64,000 nt of DNA, taken from positions 32,217 through 96,216 of the forward strand of contig NZ_JAKILU010000015.1 in the NCBI RefSeq assembly GCF_023283485.1, written 5' to 3'. The stretch is from Shewanella glacialipiscicola. GTDB taxonomy: Bacteria > Pseudomonadota > Gammaproteobacteria > Enterobacterales > Shewanellaceae. Both the position numbers and the translations under genes were made by a program. Positions 26,490 through 36,185 of this stretch are shown here, one piece after another (the stretch's first letter is position 1; every line of letters starts with the position of its first letter). The notes under the pieces are model-generated. The model made no database searches and was not told where the DNA came from. It saw only the letters and a list, made by a program, of their open reading frames with translations.

Positions 26490-26518
26490 TCAGTTTTTGC
26501 TATCAATATTGAGCAGTT

Positions 26519-28672
26519 TTAGCCTTTGGCGGCATCGTTTTGCGCTGCTTGTATCGCGGTTAAGGCGATAGTGTAGACAATATCATCGACTAGCGCACCG
26601 CGCGACAAATCGTTCACGGGTTTACGCATGCCTTGCAGCATAGGACCAATACTGATTAAGTCAGCGCTTCGCTGTACGGCTTTATAAGTCGTGTTACCAG
26701 TGTTGAGGTCTGGGAATACGAAAACAGTAGCTTGACCAGCGACTGGGCTATTCGGCGCCTTAGAGCGGGCAACATTTGGCATAACTGCCGCATCATATTG
26801 CAATGGACCATCAATGATAAGATCTGGGCGTTTTTCTTTAGCGATACGAGTCGCTTCCCGTACTTTATCGACATCAGAACCTGTGCCAGAGTTACCCGTT
26901 GAGTAACTGATCATCGCGACTCTTGGCTCGATACCGAACGCTTTAGCTGATTCTGCCGATTGGATAGCAATATCGGCAAGTTGCTCCGCGGTGGGATCGG
27001 GGTTAATCGCACAGTCACCGTAAACGAGTACTTGGTCTGGCATTAACATAAAGAAGATAGATGAGACTAAGCTTGAACCCGGCGCTGTTTTGATCAATTG
27101 CAGCGGTGGACGAATAGTATTGGCCGTGGTGTTAACTGCGCCAGAAACAATCCCGTCGACTTCGTCTTGAGCTAGCATCATAGTGCCAAGCACCATATTG
27201 TCTTCTAATTGCTCCCTGGCAACGACTTCAGTCAAGCCTTTGCTACGACGCAGTTCTAACATAGGCTCTACGTAACGGTCGCGTACTTCTTCTGGGTCGA
27301 TAATAATAACGCCTTCACCTAACACCACATCTTGCTGTGCGGCGATACGTAAGATTTCATCTTTTTTACCTAAAAGCACACAGCGAGCAATACCACGTTC
27401 GGCGCAAATTGCCGCTGCTTTAATAGTACGCGGCTCATCACCTTCTGGCAGTACTACAGTCTTGTGGGCTGCGCGTGCAAGTTCGGTGAGTTTATAGCGA
27501 AAAGCTGGTGGCGATAGGCGGTGCTCACGGGGTAAATTTTTGGTAACGCTTTCAATCCATGTTTGATCAATGTGGCTGGCAACATAATCCTGCACGAGAT
27601 CGACACGTACCGCATCATCAACAGGTACTTCGTGATCAAAACGTTGAATATTAAGCGATGTTTGCCAAGTGTTACTGTCAATTAAAAAGACTGGTAAGCC
27701 AGTTTCAAAGGCTTGCTCACACAGTTTAAGAATTTCAGGCTCTGGCTCATAACTACCCGTTAGCAGCAGAGCGCCAATCTTGACGCCATTCATGGCTGCA
27801 AGGCAGGCAGATACTATGACATCGGAGCGATCGCCCGAGGTGACAAGTAATGAATCCGTTTTAATATGGGTGACCATATTAGGGATGCTGCGCGCACAGA
27901 ACGTCACTTTACGCAGGCGGCGGGTATGCATTTCACCGGCATTAAGAATGCGTGCACTTAAATGTTTGGCTAGATCAGAGGCGCGCGGTGCGACCAGATC
28001 AAGATTGTACGGCACGCTACCTAAGATACGCAGTGGGCTTTTACCAGGCAGTTGAAACATACTGGTGCTATCTGTGTATTGCATGCCTTGACTATCAAAG
28101 ACTTCAGATAAGTCAGGGCGAGTGCGACCTTCTTCATCAACCGGTGCGCCAATCTTGTTGATTATAGCGCCAATCAGGCGTTTGTTGTTTTTTCCACCCC
28201 AAGAGTTATAGGCAATTTCGAGGCGATTCATTAACTCTGTTGAAGTATCGTTACCCGGTGTTGCAATAAAAATGACATCGGCATCCATGGCTTTGGCGAT
28301 GGCATAGTTCACATCGTCAGCAAAGGGATGGTTACGGGTTGGCACTAAACCTTCGACAATTAATGTTTCAGTATTACTGGCGCAATCGGCTGCACGGGCA
28401 ATGATTTGTTCCATTAATACGTCGGTTTGGTCGGCACGAATTAAGGCCTCCGCATGAGCCATGTCAAAGGGTTCTAGCGGATTAACCGTCGGCGATTTAC
28501 TGAGAATAGTGGTTGAGCGTTCAGGGCCGATATCGTTAGGTCTAAGCTGGGAAATGGGTTTAAAAAACTGAACCTTAACCCCGTGGCGCTCCAATGCGCG
28601 AACCATCCCAAGGCTTAAAGAAGTTAGGCCTACGCCTATACCAATGGGAATTAACATAATATTACGAGACAT
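26519..28672 (-). CDS. pta: Phosphate acetyltransferase
   Basis: Pta interconverts acetyl-CoA plus phosphate and acetyl phosphate plus CoA. The 717-aa protein is the long three-domain type: an N-terminal P-loop-like domain (residues 1-~220), a DRTGG domain in the middle ([17 protein letters not shown]) and the catalytic C-terminal PTA_PTB domain ([16 protein letters not shown] onward). The start is the ATG reading [10 protein letters not shown], with AGAGG before it; the frame is open 15 codons further upstream. It follows ackA after about 100 bases on the same strand, giving the usual ackA-pta acetate pathway, which yields ATP and acetyl phosphate. Confidence 0.95.
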   Translation of the reverse strand: MSRNIMLIPIGIGVGLTSLSLGMVRALERHGVKVQFFKPISQLRPNDIGPERSTTILSKSPTVNPLEPFDMAHAEALIRADQTDVLMEQIIARAADCASNTETLIVEGLVPTRNHPFADDVNYAIAKAMDADVIFIATPGNDTSTELMNRLEIAYNSWGGKNNKRLIGAIINKIGAPVDEEGRTRPDLSEVFDSQGMQYTDSTSMFQLPGKSPLRILGSVPYNLDLVAPRASDLAKHLSARILNAGEMHTRRLRKVTFCARSIPNMVTHIKTDSLLVTSGDRSDVIVSACLAAMNGVKIGALLLTGSYEPEPEILKLCEQAFETGLPVFLIDSNTWQTSLNIQRFDHEVPVDDAVRVDLVQDYVASHIDQTWIESVTKNLPREHRLSPPAFRYKLTELARAAHKTVVLPEGDEPRTIKAAAICAERGIARCVLLGKKDEILRIAAQQDVVLGEGVIIIDPEEVRDRYVEPMLELRRSKGLTEVVAREQLEDNMVLGTMMLAQDEVDGIVSGAVNTTANTIRPPLQLIKTAPGSSLVSSIFFMLMPDQVLVYGDCAINPDPTAEQLADIAIQSAESAKAFGIEPRVAMISYSTGNSGTGSDVDKVREATRIAKEKRPDLIIDGPLQYDAAVMPNVARSKAPNSPVAGQATVFVFPDLNTGNTTYKAVQRSADLISIGPMLQGMRKPVNDLSRGALVDDIVYTIALTAIQAAQNDAAKG

Positions 28673-28779
28673 AAAAACCTCTAGTTTCGACGTTTTTGGG
28701 CAGAATAGTTTCTGCAAATTAGCTTATGAATACATGAGTTAAGCGCTAAGCCGTATGAATTATAAGGCTTAGCTCTATT

Positions 28780-29979
28780 TTATTGATTGATTAGTTTAAT
28801 TGAATCTTCAGCGATAACCCATTCTTCATTTGTTGGGATCACCATGGCAATCGTGCCTTTATCTTGAGTAATAATGCCTTTCTTGCCAAAACGGGCCGCT
28901 TTGTTACGTTCGCTATCGATATGGAAATTAAATATTTCCAGCATGTTTAATACTTTTTCACGAATTAAATCTGAGTTTTCACCAATACCACCTGTGAACA
29001 CTACGGCATCTAAACGCCCAAGTGGCACAGTATAAGAGGCAATGTATTTGGCTAAACGGTAACAGAAGATTTCTAAGGCTAATGTCGCACCTTTATGGCC
29101 GTCAGCGTAACCTTCTTCGATGCCGCGGCAATCGTTAGTCAGCTCAGAAATACCTAGCAGACCACTTTGCTTGTTCATCAGGTTATTGACTTCTTCTAGG
29201 GTGTAACCCAGTTGATGTACTAAATGATAGATAATTGAAGGGTCTATATCGCCACAGCGTGTGCCCATAACCAAACCTTCTAATGGGGTTAAGCCCATAG
29301 AAGTGTCAACACTTTTGCCGCCTTTAATCGCTGTTACTGATGCGCCGTTGCCTAAGTGAGCACAGATAACGTTAGTATCTTCGATAGGCTTATGGAGCAT
29401 TTTTGCTGCTTCACGGCTGACAAATAAATGGCTGGTGCCATGCATGCCATAACGACGGATGCCGTGCTCGCGATACAATTTGTAGGGAAGGGCGTAAATA
29501 TAGGCGTGGTCTGGCATGCTTTGGTGAAAAGCGGTATCAAATACTGCAACCTGTGGCAATTTAGGGAAAGAGGCAATAGCTGCGCGGATGCCAATGAGGT
29601 GAGCAGGATTGTGCAGTGGTGCTAATGAGGCACAATCTTCGATACCTTTAATCACGCTTTCATCAATGATCATAGAGCGCGTAAATTTTTCGCCGCCGTG
29701 AACGATACGATGGCCAACTGCTTGAATTTTTGCGGCTAATTCTGGTTGCTCTGCAAGAATTTTATTAACAATGTATTCAACCGCTTCACGGTGAGCTGTA
29801 AATGCACCTAAGGCAGCTTCGTGTTTTTCGCCGTCGATTTTCCATTTAATACGAGAGTTTTCTAAGCCAAAACATTCAGCTAATCCGGATATTTTATCGT
29901 CACCTGTTTGTGCGTCAATGACTGCAAATTTGAGAGAAGAGCTACCGCAATTGAGAACTAAAACCAGTTTATTAGACAT
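28780..29979 (-). CDS. ackA: Acetate kinase
   Basis: AckA converts acetyl phosphate and ADP to acetate and ATP. The 399-aa protein has the ASKHA motifs [11 protein letters not shown] (~residues 10-20), [19 protein letters not shown] and [16 protein letters not shown], plus [18 protein letters not shown] precedes the ATG. It is transcribed with pta. The pfl genes lie upstream on the same strand, beyond the divergent yfbV. Confidence 0.95.
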   Translation of the reverse strand: MSNKLVLVLNCGSSSLKFAVIDAQTGDDKISGLAECFGLENSRIKWKIDGEKHEAALGAFTAHREAVEYIVNKILAEQPELAAKIQAVGHRIVHGGEKFTRSMIIDESVIKGIEDCASLAPLHNPAHLIGIRAAIASFPKLPQVAVFDTAFHQSMPDHAYIYALPYKLYREHGIRRYGMHGTSHLFVSREAAKMLHKPIEDTNVICAHLGNGASVTAIKGGKSVDTSMGLTPLEGLVMGTRCGDIDPSIIYHLVHQLGYTLEEVNNLMNKQSGLLGISELTNDCRGIEEGYADGHKGATLALEIFCYRLAKYIASYTVPLGRLDAVVFTGGIGENSDLIREKVLNMLEIFNFHIDSERNKAARFGKKGIITQDKGTIAMVIPTNEEWVIAEDSIKLINQ

Positions 29980-30138
29980 GTGTAAACCCTTTGCTATTGT
30001 ATTTAAAATAACGATTCAAAAAAGTCAGGATCTGCAGTGTTTTTTACCGTAACGGTCTGGGGCGATTTGCCAGATTGTGCTATGGTAAAGCAGTGTTCCA
30101 ATTAATTGTTGTAGGTGTCTAACGTTGAGTATTAAGCA

Positions 30139-30582
30139 TTGAGTATCAAAATTCTCAAAACTTTAGGGGACGGTCATCGCTATATGAAGACTTGGCCCAT
30201 GGCTAGACAACTGGGTTTTTATTTCCCTGAGTATCGGGTTGTCCGAGCCACTCAGTTAGCCATACTAGTCATGCCAGTACTGGCGATTTTTGTGAGCATA
30301 AGCCAGCTATATATCCATGGTTGGGCATTTCTGCCCCAAGCGGCTACGCTCGGTTTATTCTTTGTTAGCCTGCCGTTACAGGGCTTATTGTGGTTAGGCT
30401 GGCGTGCGCGCCATCCTCTACCGTTATCATTGTTCGACTGGAGCAACCAGCTCAGTGCTAAGTTGTCTTCCATGGGGATCAATTGCCAAACCTTAGGTGC
30501 TAAGGCCTGTTATCTTGATATGGCACTGATTTTAAAAATAGCCTTTGAACGTTTAGATAGCAGTTATTGGGAAGAGCTTTAA
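30139..30582 (+). CDS. yfbV: UPF0208 membrane protein YfbV
   Basis: This 147-aa protein has two membrane segments (LAILVMPVLAIFVSISQLYI and TLGLFFVSLPLQGLLWLGW). It resembles E. coli YfbV, a small inner-membrane protein reported to affect chromosome macrodomain organisation. The likely start is TTG at 30139 (MSIKILKTLG); the first in-frame ATG is 15 codons later and would still leave the helices. yfbV divergent from ackA is conserved in enterobacteria. Confidence 0.85.
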   Translation: MSIKILKTLGDGHRYMKTWPMARQLGFYFPEYRVVRATQLAILVMPVLAIFVSISQLYIHGWAFLPQAATLGLFFVSLPLQGLLWLGWRARHPLPLSLFDWSNQLSAKLSSMGINCQTLGAKACYLDMALILKIAFERLDSSYWEEL

Positions 30583-30616
30583 GCCTTATCCATATGAGCT
30601 ATTTTGTCATCGTCAA

Positions 30617-31357
30617 TTAATAAATCGCGTTAATCCCTTGTTTTACAAATACCGCTTTGATTTTTTCCATGGTTTCTCGACTCGGAGGCGATACTCCATC
30701 GAGTTGGTAGCGCTCACCCATGGCTTCCCACTTGTGTTTACCTAATTCGTGATAGGGTAGTAACTCTACCTTTTCAATGTTTTTCATCGGTTTGATAAAC
30801 TCTGCCAGTTGTAATGCCGATGCTTCATCATTGGTAAAGCCATCTAATACCACATAGCGTATCCAAGTTGGTTGATTACGTTTTGCCAAGTATTGCGCAA
30901 ATTCCAGCGTTCTGTGGTTACTGACTTTGGTTAACTCAATATGCTTGTCATCATTCATATGTTTGATGTCCAGTAGTACTAAGTCTGTGTTATCGAGTAA
31001 CTCATCAATCACTGGCGTGTACTTACGCACAAAACCATTAGTGTCTAAACAGGTATGGATCCCTTCTTTTTTGCAGGCTGCGAATAATTCAGCAACGAAT
31101 TCGGCCTGTAAAATGGCTTCACCTCCGCTGGCAGTCACGCCGCCATTGCTGGCATCAAGAAAAGGTCGATAGCTGATGATTTGGCTCATGAGCTCATCGA
31201 CTCTAACTTCTTTACCGCCATCAAGATCCCAAGTGTCACGGTTGTGGCAATACTGGCAGCGCATTAAACAGCCTTGCATAAAGGTTATGAACCGTATGCC
31301 TGGACCATCGACTGTGCCAAAGGATTCCACCGAATGGACTCGACCAATAACTGCCAT
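30617..31357 (-). CDS. pflA: Pyruvate formate-lyase activating enzyme
   Basis: PflA is a radical-SAM enzyme that installs the glycyl radical on PflB. The CX3CX2C iron-sulfur motif is visible as [14 protein letters not shown] near residues 29-42, and ASGGEAILQ is the SAM-binding GGE-type motif. Length is 246 aa, as expected. It follows pflB on the reverse strand after about 64 bases; the adjacent pair is the standard layout. Confidence 0.95.
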   Translation of the reverse strand: MAVIGRVHSVESFGTVDGPGIRFITFMQGCLMRCQYCHNRDTWDLDGGKEVRVDELMSQIISYRPFLDASNGGVTASGGEAILQAEFVAELFAACKKEGIHTCLDTNGFVRKYTPVIDELLDNTDLVLLDIKHMNDDKHIELTKVSNHRTLEFAQYLAKRNQPTWIRYVVLDGFTNDEASALQLAEFIKPMKNIEKVELLPYHELGKHKWEAMGERYQLDGVSPPSRETMEKIKAVFVKQGINAIY

Positions 31358-31421
31358 TGTGACTCCTGTTTTAATTAAGTAGGCTATAGCATTAGTTTAC
31401 TATAGCCCTGCCTAATTTAGC

Positions 31422-33704
31422 TTATAGACCTTTAGTAAATGTACGCGTGATCACATCTTGCTGCTGTTCTGGTGTGAGTGAGTTGAAACGCACTGCATAA
31501 CCAGAAACACGTATGGTCAGTTGTGGATACTTTTCTGGATGCTTAATGGCATCTTCAAGCATTTCACGGTTCATCACGTTGACGTTTAAGTGTTGGCCGC
31601 CTTCTTTTTTGTCATTGTGGTCGAAGTATCCGTCCATCAATGCCGCTAAGTTGGTCCGGCGAGCATCATCCTCTTTACCCAGCGCGTTTGGCACGATTGA
31701 GAAGGTATAAGAGATACCGTCTTGAGCGTGGGCAAACGGTAGTTTAGCGACTGAGGTTAATGAGGCGATTGCACCATTTTCATCACGTCCATGCATGGGG
31801 TTTGCACCCGGTGCAAATGGCGCACCTGAACGACGACCATCTGGTGTGTTACCGGTTTTCTTACCATAAACTACGTTTGAGGTGATAGTCAGAATCGACT
31901 GTGTTGGGATCGCATTGCGATACATTTTACGGTCACGAATTTTCGCCATAAAACGTTCAACTAAGTCACAGGCGATATCATCAACACGTGGGTCGTTGTT
32001 ACCAAATTTTGGATAGTCACCACTGATGTCGAAATCGACTGCAATACCATTTTCATCACGAACCGGTTTTACGGTAGCGAATTTGATGGCTGACAGTGAG
32101 TCGGCTGCGATAGATAAACCCGCAATACCACAAGCCATAGTGCGACGAACGTCTCTGTCGTGTAGCGCCATTAGGGCCGCTTCGTAAGAGTACTTGTCGT
32201 GCATGTAGTGGATTGAGTTCAGTGCTGTGACATATTGCGTTGCTAACCAATCCATTAGGCCATCTAAACGATTCATCACGTCATCAAAGTTAAGCACTTC
32301 ATCGGTGATCATATCGGCTTTAGGTGCAATTTGGATTTTCAGCTTTTCGTCCATACCGCCGTTAATGGCATACAGCATGGTTTTGGCTAAGTTAGCGCGG
32401 GCACCGAAGAACTGCATGTGTTTACCCACAACCATCGGGCTTACACAACAGGCGATAGCATAATCGTCTGATTGGAAGTCTGGACGCATTAAGTCATCGT
32501 TTTCGTATTGGATTGAGCTAGTGTCGATAGATACCTTGGCGCAATACTCTTTGAAACCAACTGGGAGTTGTTTTGACCACAATACGGTGATGTTTGGCTC
32601 TGGACTTGGACCCATAGTGTAAAGGGTGTTCAAGAAACGGAAGCTTGATTTAGTCACTAACGTACGGCCATCTAAGCCCATGCCGCCGATAGATTCTGTC
32701 GCCCAAATTGGGTCGCCAGAGAATAATTCATCGTATTCTGGAGTACGTAGGAAACGCACCATACGTAATTTCATCACGAAATGGTCAATCATTTCCTGAG
32801 CTTGTTGCTCAGTTAAGGTGCCATTTTTCAGATCGCGTTCAATATAAATATCGAGGAATGAAGAGGTACGGCCTAATGACATCGCTGCGCCATTTTGGCT
32901 CTTCACTGCGGCTAAATAGCCGAAGTAAGTCCATTGGATCGCTTCTTGTGCAGTGGTTGCTGGGAGTGAAATATCACAGCCATATTTAGCGGCCATTTTT
33001 TTCATTTGGCCCAAAGCACGGTGTTGCTCGGCAATTTCTTCACGTAATTGGATCACGTTAGATAATTCTTCACCTGCTTCAAACTGCGCTTGCAGTGAAC
33101 CAAATTGGGCAAACTTATCTTTCATTAAATAATCGATACCGTAAAGCGCCACGCGGCGATAGTCACCAATGATACGGCCACGGCCGTAGGCATCGGGTAA
33201 ACCGGTAAGAATACCGGATTTACGGCAAGCCATAATTTCAGGGGTGTAAACATCGAACACGCCTTGGTTATGGGTTTTACGCAGTTCTGAATAGATGTAT
33301 TTAACGTCTTCATCTAGCACGCGGTCGTAGGCAGCGCATGAGCTTTCCACCATACGAATACCACCGTTAGGCAACATAGCGCGTTTTAGCGGCGCATCTG
33401 TTTGTAAGCCAACGATAGTTTCTAATTCTTTGTTGATGTAGCCAGCGTCGTGAGAGGTGATGGTAGAGACCATCTTAGTATCGAAATCAACAGGCGCGTG
33501 GGTACGGTTTTCCTGCTTGATACCGTCCATGACTTTGTCCCACAATTTTGTGGTTGCGTCAGTGGCACCGGCGAGGAATGATTCATTACCTTCAAACGGA
33601 GTGTAGTTTTGTTGGATAAAGTCGCGGACATTGACTTCAGATTTCCAATCGCCAGGAGTAAAGCCTTCCCATGCGTTGGCAAACAGTTCAGTTTTTTCGG
33701 TCAT
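31422..33704 (-). CDS. pflB: Formate C-acetyltransferase (pyruvate formate-lyase)
   Basis: PflB cleaves pyruvate with CoA to acetyl-CoA and formate under anaerobic conditions. The 760-aa length equals the E. coli enzyme. The catalytic Cys-Cys pair is in AIACCVSPM (about residues 418-419) and the glycyl-radical loop is [13 protein letters not shown] near the C-terminus. It is the first gene of a pflB-pflA unit. The upstream region carries a PdhR-type operator, and focA is divergent. Confidence 0.97.
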   Translation of the reverse strand: MTEKTELFANAWEGFTPGDWKSEVNVRDFIQQNYTPFEGNESFLAGATDATTKLWDKVMDGIKQENRTHAPVDFDTKMVSTITSHDAGYINKELETIVGLQTDAPLKRAMLPNGGIRMVESSCAAYDRVLDEDVKYIYSELRKTHNQGVFDVYTPEIMACRKSGILTGLPDAYGRGRIIGDYRRVALYGIDYLMKDKFAQFGSLQAQFEAGEELSNVIQLREEIAEQHRALGQMKKMAAKYGCDISLPATTAQEAIQWTYFGYLAAVKSQNGAAMSLGRTSSFLDIYIERDLKNGTLTEQQAQEMIDHFVMKLRMVRFLRTPEYDELFSGDPIWATESIGGMGLDGRTLVTKSSFRFLNTLYTMGPSPEPNITVLWSKQLPVGFKEYCAKVSIDTSSIQYENDDLMRPDFQSDDYAIACCVSPMVVGKHMQFFGARANLAKTMLYAINGGMDEKLKIQIAPKADMITDEVLNFDDVMNRLDGLMDWLATQYVTALNSIHYMHDKYSYEAALMALHDRDVRRTMACGIAGLSIAADSLSAIKFATVKPVRDENGIAVDFDISGDYPKFGNNDPRVDDIACDLVERFMAKIRDRKMYRNAIPTQSILTITSNVVYGKKTGNTPDGRRSGAPFAPGANPMHGRDENGAIASLTSVAKLPFAHAQDGISYTFSIVPNALGKEDDARRTNLAALMDGYFDHNDKKEGGQHLNVNVMNREMLEDAIKHPEKYPQLTIRVSGYAVRFNSLTPEQQQDVITRTFTKGL

Positions 33705-33924
33705 CGTACTAATACCTTCTGGTTAAGATAAAGGTTACTGGCGATCAGCGTGAAGCGATGCTGAGTATAAGCCAATAGCTAATTCCTGAAATAAAGCTCC
33801 CTTCATGATGACGCCCTATGATGGGAACTGGATTGTGAAGTGCGTGTTACTTTATAAACGCCGCCATTTCAACAGTCTGTCTATTGATACCCGATAAGAT
33901 GACAAAGATTCGCTTACTGCTACT

Positions 33925-33937
33925 ATCGGTTACCGAT
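33925..33937. promoter_or_regulatory. Unassigned palindrome upstream of pflB
   Basis: ATCGGT-T-ACCGAT is a perfect inverted repeat 11 bases from the PdhR-type operator. I do not know which regulator, if any, binds it. Confidence 0.35.
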
Positions 33938-33947
33938 GATTCTTTTT

Positions 33948-33964
33948 AATTGGTAAGACCAATT
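33948..33964. promoter_or_regulatory. PdhR-type operator upstream of pflB
   Basis: AATTGGTAAGACCAATT is a perfect 7-bp inverted repeat around AAG and matches the E. coli PdhR consensus (ATTGGTnnnACCAAT). PdhR is a pyruvate-responsive GntR-family repressor. It lies 244 bases before the pflB start, with a near-identical copy before focA. Confidence 0.7.
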
Positions 33965-34141
33965 GCCCATACGCATGTTAGCATAGGTCACCGACTATCA
34001 CATCTTAAAGGGAATAGTTTGTGGTTGGTTAATCCTAAATTTGTTAGCTAGGTAACATTTATTGGCCACTATAAGGATTACAGCACGCTTTTTAACGTAC
34101 TGTGACATTCGAATTGTGCAGGGTTTAAATTCAACACGCAC

Positions 34142-34156
34142 AGATTACTGTAATCT
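34142..34156. promoter_or_regulatory. Unassigned palindrome (AGATTAC-T-GTAATCT)
   Basis: A perfect 7-1-7 inverted repeat in the pflB-focA intergenic region. I cannot assign a regulator. Confidence 0.35.
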
Positions 34157-34172
34157 AATGTCTCTTTTTATT

Positions 34173-34190
34173 GAGGATAAATCTATCCTC
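34173..34190. promoter_or_regulatory. Unassigned palindrome (GAGGATA-AATC-TATCCTC)
   Basis: A 7-bp perfect inverted repeat with a 4-base loop. No T run follows, so it is not an obvious terminator; it could be an operator or an RNA hairpin in a pflB leader. Confidence 0.35.
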
Positions 34191-34635
34191 GTATAGGTTG
34201 ATTTTTGATTGGATAGAGTGATTACCCGATCCTGCAATTATGCATTGAGTCGATTGTGTGAAATTAGCAGGTTATTAAGCATTTTTAGGGAATATTGATG
34301 TTGCAGTGCTGCGCTTTTAGTGATTGGTTAGTTAATCAATATATTGAAATATCATTGCTCGTTTACGAGTTAGCATGCGTTATAATCTATAAAATTCAAT
34401 CGTTAACTATTTATCTTTCCTAGTTTAAGCCGCCAATATGCCCCAGTTAATCCCCCCTTATCTTTAACGGTACTTTTGCTAAGTCGTGGATGATTTGACG
34501 ACCCTCCGTAGGGATTGAAGTCAATTGCGTTGAGTTCTCACTATAAGCGTAAATTTGAATGTTCAATAAAACAGGTAAAACTTAACTTATGTACACGCTT
34601 TATAGTGTGATGGGTTTGTTTGAAAATAGCTTGGC

Positions 34636-34650
34636 ATTGGTAAGACCAAT
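34636..34650. promoter_or_regulatory. PdhR-type operator upstream of focA
   Basis: ATTGGTAAGACCAAT matches the PdhR consensus and shares all 15 bases with the core of the pflB-side site. It lies 260 bases before the focA start codon. Confidence 0.7.
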
Positions 34651-34866
34651 TAACCTTTATTGTCTTGCGCTTCAAAGAACTCACATTTTAGGTGTGAATA
34701 ACATCACGCTTTCACAATATCGGCTTCACAGCCTAAAGGCGTTGTATGGTACAAAGCGAGACTTTAGTGAATCATTATTTAAGCACATGGTTTAAGCGAT
34801 TATTACGGCCAAATTATTAGAATAATGATTCATGTGATCCGCGCAATCGCGCCGCAGGAGATACAC

Positions 34867-34914
34867 ATGCTATTCATTCGAGTTTGTTTATCCAAAGTTG
34901 GAGTCATGCTATGA
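34867..34914 (+). CDS. Candidate 15-codon leader peptide coupled to focA
   Basis: An ATG behind a strong ribosome site (GCAGGAG, 6 bases away) encodes MLFIRVCLSKVGVML. Its TGA overlaps the focA ATG as ATGA. focA has its own GGAG 7 bases upstream, inside this small frame. The arrangement suggests translational coupling or a regulatory upstream ORF. No run of a single codon marks it as an attenuator. Conservation across Shewanella would decide whether it is real. Confidence 0.5.
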   Translation: MLFIRVCLSKVGVML

Positions 34915-35906
34915 AAAGCCCTAATTCATCACCAGGAGTGCCAACGGTGGCAAACAGCGCACATGATGCGCCGCAGTCTTCTACTCCTGCAAGTTGTTAC
35001 AACCAAGCAGAAATTTACGCTAAAAGCAAAGTGACGAAAGCACCGATACAATCCTTTGGTTTAGCGATATTTGCAGGTGCATTTATTGCCTTAGCTTTTG
35101 TATTTTACCTAACGGTGACCACTGGATCTGGTGATGCACCTTGGGGTTTAGTGCGTCTTGTGGGGGGAATCGCTTTTAGTTTAGGCTTAATCTTAGTGGT
35201 TGTTTGCGGTGGAGAATTGTTCACCAGTTCTGTACTTAGTACTGTTGCTTGGGCACAAAAACAAGTGACTGGGACTGAATTACTTAAATGTTGGTGTCGT
35301 GTCTATGCCGGTAATTTTATCGGCGCCATGTTAATGGTGGGTTTAATCACCGCTGCGGGTATGTATGAGCTCGATGGTGGCAATTGGGGATTAAATGCGC
35401 TTAAAGTGGCGCAACATAAATTACATCACTCATGGATCCAAGCATTTAGCCTGGGTATCTTATGCAATATGTTAGTTTGTTTTGGTGTGTGGATGACATT
35501 CGCGAGCCGTGACATGTTGGCTAAATCGTTACTGTTAATTTTACCTGTAGCTATGTTTGTCAGCAGTGGTTTTGAACACAGTATCGCGAACATGTTTATG
35601 GTACCCATGGGGATGATGATTCAAGCTATCGCCAGCCCTGAGTTTTTTGCATCCTTAGGTGTCACTCAAGAGCAGTTTGCTGATTTAACTGTGGCTAACT
35701 TTGTATTCAATAATCTGATACCTGTTACGCTCGGGAATATTGTTGGTGGCGGTGTGGTTGTAGGCTTAGGTTATTGGTGGATAGAGCAATGTAAAACAAC
35801 CTTAGCTGAGCCGCATAAAGCTCACTATGACAAGGTATCAGCATCTTATACTCAGGATGAAATACCTCAGCATTCGACTGAGCGTAAATTAACTAAGCAT
35901 TCGTAG
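34911..35906 (+). CDS. focA: Formate/nitrite transporter FocA
   Basis: FocA is the pentameric inner-membrane channel for formate produced by PflB. The 331-aa protein has six helices, with family motifs VCGGELFTSSV, YAGNFIGA and FEHSIANMFMVPMG, and NFVFNNLIPVTLGNIVGGG near the end. The start is the ATG at 34911 with GGAG upstream. The N-terminus carries about 45 extra residues rich in Ser/Pro compared with E. coli. In E. coli focA and pflB form one operon; here they are divergent. A terminator follows. Confidence 0.92.
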   Translation: MKSPNSSPGVPTVANSAHDAPQSSTPASCYNQAEIYAKSKVTKAPIQSFGLAIFAGAFIALAFVFYLTVTTGSGDAPWGLVRLVGGIAFSLGLILVVVCGGELFTSSVLSTVAWAQKQVTGTELLKCWCRVYAGNFIGAMLMVGLITAAGMYELDGGNWGLNALKVAQHKLHHSWIQAFSLGILCNMLVCFGVWMTFASRDMLAKSLLLILPVAMFVSSGFEHSIANMFMVPMGMMIQAIASPEFFASLGVTQEQFADLTVANFVFNNLIPVTLGNIVGGGVVVGLGYWWIEQCKTTLAEPHKAHYDKVSASYTQDEIPQHSTERKLTKHS

Positions 35907-35935
35907 TTTTTTAAGCCACTCGGTAGAGTAATAAT

Positions 35936-35975
35936 AAATGCCCAGCATAAAGTTGGGCATTTTAATTTTTTTAGC
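35936..35975 (+). terminator. Intrinsic terminator after focA
   Basis: AAATGCCCA pairs with TGGGCATTT and is followed by TAATTTTTTT. Confidence 0.8.
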
Positions 35976-36130
35976 AAATTGATGTTTTATACCAGTGCAG
36001 TGTAAAAAGTGATAATGGTTAATGTTGTCGATAAATGGATATTGTATAAGCATAAAGCGATCGAGTTGAGTGGTGTTTTAGAATGATGCTAAATCTATTT
36101 TTCATAGGAAATATTGAATACTTTTTAATA

Positions 36131-36158
36131 AAAAACGGCATCTTAGAATGCCGTTTTT
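36131..36158. terminator. Intrinsic terminator after the TonB receptor gene
   Basis: AAAAACGGCAT pairs with ATGCCGTTTTT around CTTAGA, giving a T run on the reverse strand. It lies about 30 bases after the receptor stop codon and could work in both directions. Confidence 0.85.
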
Positions 36159-36185
36159 CGTGTTCGTTTAAGTTACAAACGTAGA

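Larger units (their letters stand above)
33705..34866. promoter_or_regulatory. Long divergent control region between pflB and the focA leader
   Basis: This 1.16-kb region holds no convincing gene; a 68-codon frame at 34589-34795 overlaps the second PdhR site and looks like noise. It holds two PdhR-type sites, three perfect short palindromes and A/T-rich segments such as 34378-34420 (a TATAAT at 34381-34386). Clear FNR half-site pairs were not found. Length and motif density suggest complex control of both divergent units. Confidence 0.6.

Noticed and set aside
26272..26571. 99-codon forward frame
   Set aside because: It runs through the pta terminator and into pta on the other strand; composition looks random.
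34589..34795. 68-codon forward frame upstream of focA
   Set aside because: It contains the second PdhR-type operator, has no ribosome site and resembles no protein. The 15-codon frame nearer focA is more convincing.
33705..34866. FNR/EtrA or CRP sites in the pflB-focA region
   Set aside because: I looked for TTGATnnnnATCAA and TGTGAnnnnnnTCACA and saw only broken or half matches.
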